Source of the DNA: Acidobacteriota bacterium
GTDB lineage: Bacteria; Acidobacteriota; Thermoanaerobaculia; Multivoradales; J023
Assembly (NCBI GenBank): GCA_029263315.1
Contig: JAJCXR010000057.1
Span: 1 to 64,000 of the forward strand
Length of the DNA stretch: 64,000 nucleotides
Reading direction: 5' to 3'
Positions 59,862 to 64,000 of this stretch are shown here, piece after piece. Position numbers and translations under genes: made by a program. The notes under the pieces are model-generated. The model was not told the origin of the DNA. It saw nothing but the letters and a program-made list of their open reading frames with translations, and did no database searches. Each line of letters starts with the position of its first letter. Position 1 is the stretch's first letter.

Positions 59862-60054
59862 GGGGTCCGCTAGCAGCCAGTCGAACCTCGACGGCGCTGA
59901 GCATGTCCGGATTCTCCTCCATCACGTACCAGATGCCGATCAGTAGAAGGATGAATAAGAAGAGGCTGAAAGCCAGCTTGATCAACTTCTTGAGCAGGCT
60001 GAAGAACATCAAGAACGCCGCCAGGGCTAAAAATCCAACAATGATCCAGGACAT
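59848..60054 (-). CDS. Small membrane protein
   Basis: A 68-residue protein with GAGGAG six bases before ATG 60054. The first 45 residues are strongly hydrophobic (two probable helices, [19 protein letters not shown] and [19 protein letters not shown]) separated by KKLIK; a short polar tail follows. No family recognised with confidence. It is encoded downstream of the sensor-kinase gene on the same strand, 144 bases away, and overlaps the acyl-CoA ligase end. Confidence 0.7.
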
Positions 60055-60198
60055 GGTTCTCCTCGCTTGGGGTTGCGGATGATGATTGTCGTCCGCGGCC
60101 TGGGAAAAAGTGCAGCGGACACTTCAAAATAGCATCGATTGGATTCGGCCAGAGCCGATGGCCGTCCCAGGAAAGCTTCCTCGGCTGATCGGTGGGGG

Positions 60199-63100
60199 TC
60201 ATGGAGTTTCGAGTCCTTCCTCGGGCTGGCTGATGGGGAGCTCGAATACAAAGGTGCTACCCGAGCCGAGACCTTCCGACTCCAGCCAAATGGTACCGCC
60301 GTGGGCCTCGATGATGCGCTTGACCAGGGCCAGGCCGATGCCCGTACCCTCGACTTGGGGGTCGAGACGCTCGAACAGGCCAAAGACCTGATCCAAGTAC
60401 TGCTCCTCGACGCCGATGCCGTTGTCCCGAACGAAACAAACCACAAGATCCTGACGGCGCTCCCGCAGGCCCACCTCGACCCGTGGATTGGCCTGCGCGC
60501 CCATGAATTTCATGGCGTTCTCGAGCAGATTGGCCAAAGCCTCTTGCATGCGCAAGCGATCCACCTGGACTTCCGGCAGATCGTCGTCGACGATCCACTC
60601 GATGCTGTCGCGCCTGAAGTCGATGGCGAGCCCCTCCAGCGCTTGGTCAACGACTTGGGCCAGGGGTGTGGATTCCGGCATATTGATGATGCGTCCGATG
60701 CGCGACAGCTCCACCAACTCTTCGAGCATCTGGTGCATGTGGGCGGAGGCACGATCGATGCGGTCGAGATCGTTGAAAAGGTTCTTGTGGGACGTCTCCG
60801 GCAAACCGTGGCGGATCAAACCGATGAAGTTGCGGATGGTTACCAGGGGATTTTTGAGGTCATGGGAGACGGTGTAGACGAAGCGTTCCAGCTCGGCGTT
60901 TTTGCCTTCCAAGTCGGCACTGATGGAGCGCTGTTGGCTGGCGATGGCCCGCTCTCGCTGGAGCTTCTGTCGTTGCCAGTGGATGGCCCCGGCAATGGAC
61001 GCGGCGACGGCCAAGAGATAGAGGGCGTGAGCCCATACCGTCCGCCACCAGGGAGGGTGGATGAGCAGCTCGATGGAGGCCCCCTGGGTATTCCAAAGAC
61101 CATCGTTGTTCGAGCCGCGGACTCTGAAGGTGTAGCGCCCGGGGGCGACGTTGGTGTAGCTGGCGTAACGCCGTGGTCCCGGGCGACTCCATTTTTCCTC
61201 GAGACCTTGAAGACGATAGGAGTATAGGTTTTTGTCGGACCGTGTGTAGTTGAGGGCGGCGAACTCAAAGGAAAAGAAATTCTGGCGATGGGTCAGCTCG
61301 ATGAGACCCCCTTGCTGGACGGTGGAGGGCAGTAGATTCTCGTCCTCCTCGATTTCCAGGGAAGTCAGGACCACCGGCGGTTCGAACGGGTTGTCGTGGA
61401 TCGTCTCTGGAGCAAATCGGTTGTAACCGTGGGTGCCTCCGAAGTAGAACCTGCCCTCGCTGTCCTGAAACGAGGCACCGACGTTAAACTCGAGGTTTTG
61501 CAGGCCGTCGTCACGGTCGTAGCGAATCCAATGGTCGGTCTCGGGTGTGAATCGCACCAGCCCTCGGTTGGTGCTGATCCAGAGACGGTCGAAGCTATCG
61601 AGCTGCAGGCCGTAGACGACGTTGTTGCCGAGGCCGTCCTCGGCGGTGAAGCGGGTGAAGGTCCGGCTCTGCCGATCGAAGCGGTTGAGACCGCCGCCCG
61701 CCGTGCCGATCCAAAGGTTGCCTTGCCGATCTTCCAGCAGGCCCCAGGCCTGAACATGGCTCAAGCTCTGAGCATTCCCCTCTTGCGGCCCATAGCGGGT
61801 CAGATTTTGGCCGTCGTAGCTGTAGAGGCCACTGTTGGTACCGAACCAGATGAGACCCTCTCCGTCTTCGAAGATATTCATCACCAGCCGCTCATTGCCC
61901 GCCGGAACTTTGGCCAGGAAGGGCTCGAACGGCTCGATGGTTTCGCTGGTCGGGTCGTAGCGATGGACGCCCCTGGCGGTGGCGATCCACAGGAGACCGG
62001 TGCGATCTTCCAATAGGGAAAGGACACGATGGTTGTCATGGGTGCGGGGAACCAGCTGCTCTTGAAAGTGGGTAAAGATGCGGCGAGAGGGGTCCAGGCG
62101 ATCGAGCCCACCACCCGAGGTGCCGATCCATAGGTTGTCCCCGGCATCGACCAACAAACAGCGGACACGGTCGCTGGCCAGGCTGTTGTTGTCCTCGGGA
62201 TCATGGCGCCAGTGCGAGAAGGTGCCCGAGGCGGCGTCGAATCGATTCACACCGCCGCCGACGGTTCCAACAAACAGGTTGCCCCCCTTGTCTTCGGCGA
62301 AACTGTAGACGGTGTCGTAGTACAGGGAACCCGGATCCCCGTCGCGGTGATGGTAGTGCTCGAAGTGCGGACGATCAGGAGCAAAGCGATAAACGCCAAA
62401 AAATTGGGTACCGAGCCACAGGGCACCCTCGCTGCTGACGGTCATCGAGACTATTCGTTTCTTGGCGGGGGAGGCATCCGTCGCAAACTCCTGAGCCACG
62501 AAACGGGCCGCGGCCGAGTCGAAATCGAACAACCCCCCCTCGCTACCGACCCACAGGCCTCCCTTGCCGTTGGCGGCCAGGGTGCGAATCCTATTGCTCC
62601 GCGCCGCGGGATCGCTGGGCTCGGGAAGATAGTGGGTGAAGGTGCCGTCGGCCCTCAGACGATCCAAGCCAACCCGGGTGGCGATCCATAGATTGCCGTC
62701 GCCGTCTTCGAGCATGGCGCTGACGGCATGGCTGGCCAAGGACGACGGCTCCCCTTCCCGGTGGCGAAAGTGCTGGATGCTCTGGCGATCGGCGCTCACG
62801 CGGTCGAGGCCGCCTGCGGTGGCGATCCACAGATTGCCGGCCGAGTCTTCCAACAAAGCGAGAACCTTCGGATGGCTCAGGGAAAGAGGTTGTGAAGGAT
62901 CGTCGGGGAAGCGGGAGAAATTCCAGGGCTCGTGGCCGTCGAGACGATTGAGGCCCTCGTGGGTACCTATCCAGAGGACCCCCCGGTGATCGGAGAGGAG
63001 GGCGGTGACGGTGTCGTTGCTCAAGGAGCGCGGGTTCCCCGGCTGATTTCGACTGTGGGTGAAGGTACCGCGCTGACCGTCAAAGAGGTTGAGGCCCCCG

Positions 63101-63519
63101 CCGCCGGTACCGATCCACAGATTGCCATCGTCGGTCTGCAAAAGGCATCTGATCAGGCGATGGGACAAGGAGCTCGGATCGCCGGGGTTGCTATAGAAGA
63201 CCTTGAAGTCGTAGCCGTCGAAGCGATTGAGCCCGTCCGAGGTAGCGAACCAGAGGATGCCGTGGTGGTCCTGCAGGATCGACCAAACCGACACCTGCGA
63301 CAATCCGTCGAGGTTGCTGAAATGGTCGAATCGGTGCGGCTCTGCAACGCCGCTCTGGATCGATGCCCCGCGCTCCGCAGCCACCGCAGTGGCCCACAGG
63401 AGTCCGAGACTGCAGCAAGCAATGTGGATCGCCCGGCGGTTGAAGGCACGGCTTAGACCGGATAGCGGCGTCCGGCCGGCGGTCCGCCGGGGTTCTTGTT
63501 GTGCACATATCGAAAGCAA
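60199..63519 (-). CDS. Sensor histidine kinase with two-propeller periplasmic sensor
   Basis: An 1106-residue membrane kinase. TTG 63519 has GGAG about six bases upstream; signal segment ACCSLGLLWATAVAAERG. About residues 60-760 hold 14 Reg_prop repeats (LWIGTGGGGLNLFD-type), i.e. two seven-bladed propellers, followed by a Y_Y_Y domain (YTFRVRGSNNDGLWN). One membrane helix (about 838-855) leads to HisKA (YTVSHDLKNPLVTI, phospho-acceptor His) and HATPase_c (NLLENAMKFMG, FERLDPQVEGTGIGLALVKRI). The architecture is that of hybrid two-component sensors, but the receiver and AraC output domains are missing, so it needs a separate response regulator. Typical ligands are glycans; here unknown. Confidence 0.9.
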   Translation of the reverse strand: MLSICAQQEPRRTAGRTPLSGLSRAFNRRAIHIACCSLGLLWATAVAAERGASIQSGVAEPHRFDHFSNLDGLSQVSVWSILQDHHGILWFATSDGLNRFDGYDFKVFYSNPGDPSSLSHRLIRCLLQTDDGNLWIGTGGGGLNLFDGQRGTFTHSRNQPGNPRSLSNDTVTALLSDHRGVLWIGTHEGLNRLDGHEPWNFSRFPDDPSQPLSLSHPKVLALLEDSAGNLWIATAGGLDRVSADRQSIQHFRHREGEPSSLASHAVSAMLEDGDGNLWIATRVGLDRLRADGTFTHYLPEPSDPAARSNRIRTLAANGKGGLWVGSEGGLFDFDSAAARFVAQEFATDASPAKKRIVSMTVSSEGALWLGTQFFGVYRFAPDRPHFEHYHHRDGDPGSLYYDTVYSFAEDKGGNLFVGTVGGGVNRFDAASGTFSHWRHDPEDNNSLASDRVRCLLVDAGDNLWIGTSGGGLDRLDPSRRIFTHFQEQLVPRTHDNHRVLSLLEDRTGLLWIATARGVHRYDPTSETIEPFEPFLAKVPAGNERLVMNIFEDGEGLIWFGTNSGLYSYDGQNLTRYGPQEGNAQSLSHVQAWGLLEDRQGNLWIGTAGGGLNRFDRQSRTFTRFTAEDGLGNNVVYGLQLDSFDRLWISTNRGLVRFTPETDHWIRYDRDDGLQNLEFNVGASFQDSEGRFYFGGTHGYNRFAPETIHDNPFEPPVVLTSLEIEEDENLLPSTVQQGGLIELTHRQNFFSFEFAALNYTRSDKNLYSYRLQGLEEKWSRPGPRRYASYTNVAPGRYTFRVRGSNNDGLWNTQGASIELLIHPPWWRTVWAHALYLLAVAASIAGAIHWQRQKLQRERAIASQQRSISADLEGKNAELERFVYTVSHDLKNPLVTIRNFIGLIRHGLPETSHKNLFNDLDRIDRASAHMHQMLEELVELSRIGRIINMPESTPLAQVVDQALEGLAIDFRRDSIEWIVDDDLPEVQVDRLRMQEALANLLENAMKFMGAQANPRVEVGLRERRQDLVVCFVRDNGIGVEEQYLDQVFGLFERLDPQVEGTGIGLALVKRIIEAHGGTIWLESEGLGSGSTFVFELPISQPEEGLETP

Positions 63520-63702
63520 GGGGTCTCCGTTCCCTCGATCCTGGCCGTCGACGCTCCCTACCCATCGGAATTCATCGGCCGAGTTTTTTGCGAGGCGTGG
63601 CTCTATCTTACCCCCGGTTCGGATGGCAGCATGACAGGTGCACGAGGTTGGCGGTTAAAAGACAAATATGACCCTTAGATCTCTCTCCTCGAGGCTCGAC
63701 CG

Positions 63703-64000
63703 GTGCGCCTCGAGGTGAGAGACTACCGGGTGATGGGTAAAGAGGACATCGACGGTTGGCGGAATTTGGAGACGACCACTGCTTCCGAGCTGGCGGATAG
63801 CTCGCTCCGCTCGGCGGCCCTCGACGTGCCAGCCTTGACTATACTTTGCCACCCCGACGCCGAGCGGGTCGGAGAGGTGGCGGCCTTGCCGGCCCTGCGT
63901 CGGAATGGCGAAGCCCTGTTGTCGCGTTTGGAGCCGCACTTCGAGCCGCTGGCGGGCCAAGGCCTGGGCGACCGGGTCGCGATCGACCGGGTCGCGATCG
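63703..64000 (+). CDS. N-terminal part of a probable FHA/sigma-54-type regulator (runs off right edge)
   Basis: An open plus-strand frame from an in-frame TAG at 63676 to the window end. Candidate starts are GTG 63703, GTG 63715 or ATG 63733; none has a clear Shine-Dalgarno. The translation includes DVPALTILCHPDAERVGEVAALPALR and LLSRLEPHFEPLAGQGLG. This resembles the N-terminus of acidobacterial sigma-54-interacting regulators with an FHA domain, where an LTIL-HPD-RVGE strand set opens the protein. The family call is from memory of that pattern and tentative. It is divergent from the sensor kinase, so it may be its response partner. It ends in a perfect 15-bp tandem repeat encoding DRVAI twice. 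Confidence 0.55.
   Translation, partial: MRLEVRDYRVMGKEDIDGWRNLETTTASELADSSLRSAALDVPALTILCHPDAERVGEVAALPALRRNGEALLSRLEPHFEPLAGQGLGDRVAIDRVAI
63969..63998. repeat. Perfect 15-bp tandem repeat at right edge
   Basis: CGACCGGGTCGCGAT occurs at 63969-63983 and 63984-63998 and may continue beyond the edge. It lies in frame in the partial regulator gene. Confidence 0.85.

Overview
The window is GC-rich, densely coded bacterial DNA with no rRNA, tRNA or CRISPR array that I can recognise. The gene content suggests an Acidobacteriota member, possibly Thermoanaerobaculia-like. This is inferred from gene style: an FG-GAP/UnbV secreted protein ending in a 'DGFESGD' tail, a DUF3857-transglutaminase-TPR protein, a two-propeller sensor kinase, an ECF sigma/anti-sigma/TPR-CHAT locus and an apparent FHA/sigma-54-type regulator. 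Pyruvate:ferredoxin oxidoreductase indicates anaerobic or facultative metabolism.

Layout. 1-900: 5' part of a REP-associated (IS200-like) transposase running off the left edge, palindromes and a remnant signal-peptide ORF. 0.9-5.1 kb: large secreted transglutaminase/TPR protein. 5.2-12.8 kb (minus): surface-polysaccharide genes (three GT4 glycosyltransferases, asparagine-synthase-type amidotransferase, polysaccharide deacetylase) plus a soluble Ser/Thr kinase. 13.1-15.2 kb: FG-GAP/UnbV protein and a duplicated fragment of its tail. 15.3-19.3 kb (minus): carbamoyltransferase and SGNH-hydrolase-like protein, the latter carrying two REP-like palindromes. 19.4-21.9 kb: secreted beta-propeller, then a mobile-element island with a second REP-associated transposase and its repeats. 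21.9-32.1 kb: ChaN/Tiki-like protein, then a co-directional run mgtE-recO-glyQ-glyS-mutL-rnc-EamA transporter.

32.1-37.1 kb (minus) is the most interesting part: ECF sigma factor, membrane anti-sigma factor, a TPR-CHAT (caspase-like) lipoprotein and a tiny ORF encoding a 41-residue acidic peptide. It recalls the TPR-CHAT/Csx30/RpoE part of type III-E CRISPR systems, but without CRISPR and apparently with the protease on the far side of the membrane. 37.2-45.8 kb (minus): ABC-2 export pair, DUF4097 beta-repeat protein, RNase D, SecA, M23 peptidase. 46.2-53.2 kb: aromatic aminotransferase, PQQ-type propeller, VOC protein, membrane-associated unknowns and hemC-hemD. 53.4-59.9 kb (plus): PFOR, dihydroorotate-dehydrogenase-like protein and acyl-CoA ligase. 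59.8-63.5 kb (minus): small membrane protein and a hybrid-type sensor kinase, divergent from a partial regulator gene that leaves the right edge.

Short tandem repeats of 12-18 bp recur through the window, inside and between genes, suggesting frequent slippage. Starts were chosen by Shine-Dalgarno signals, overlaps with upstream stops and family N-termini; TTG/GTG starts are marked.
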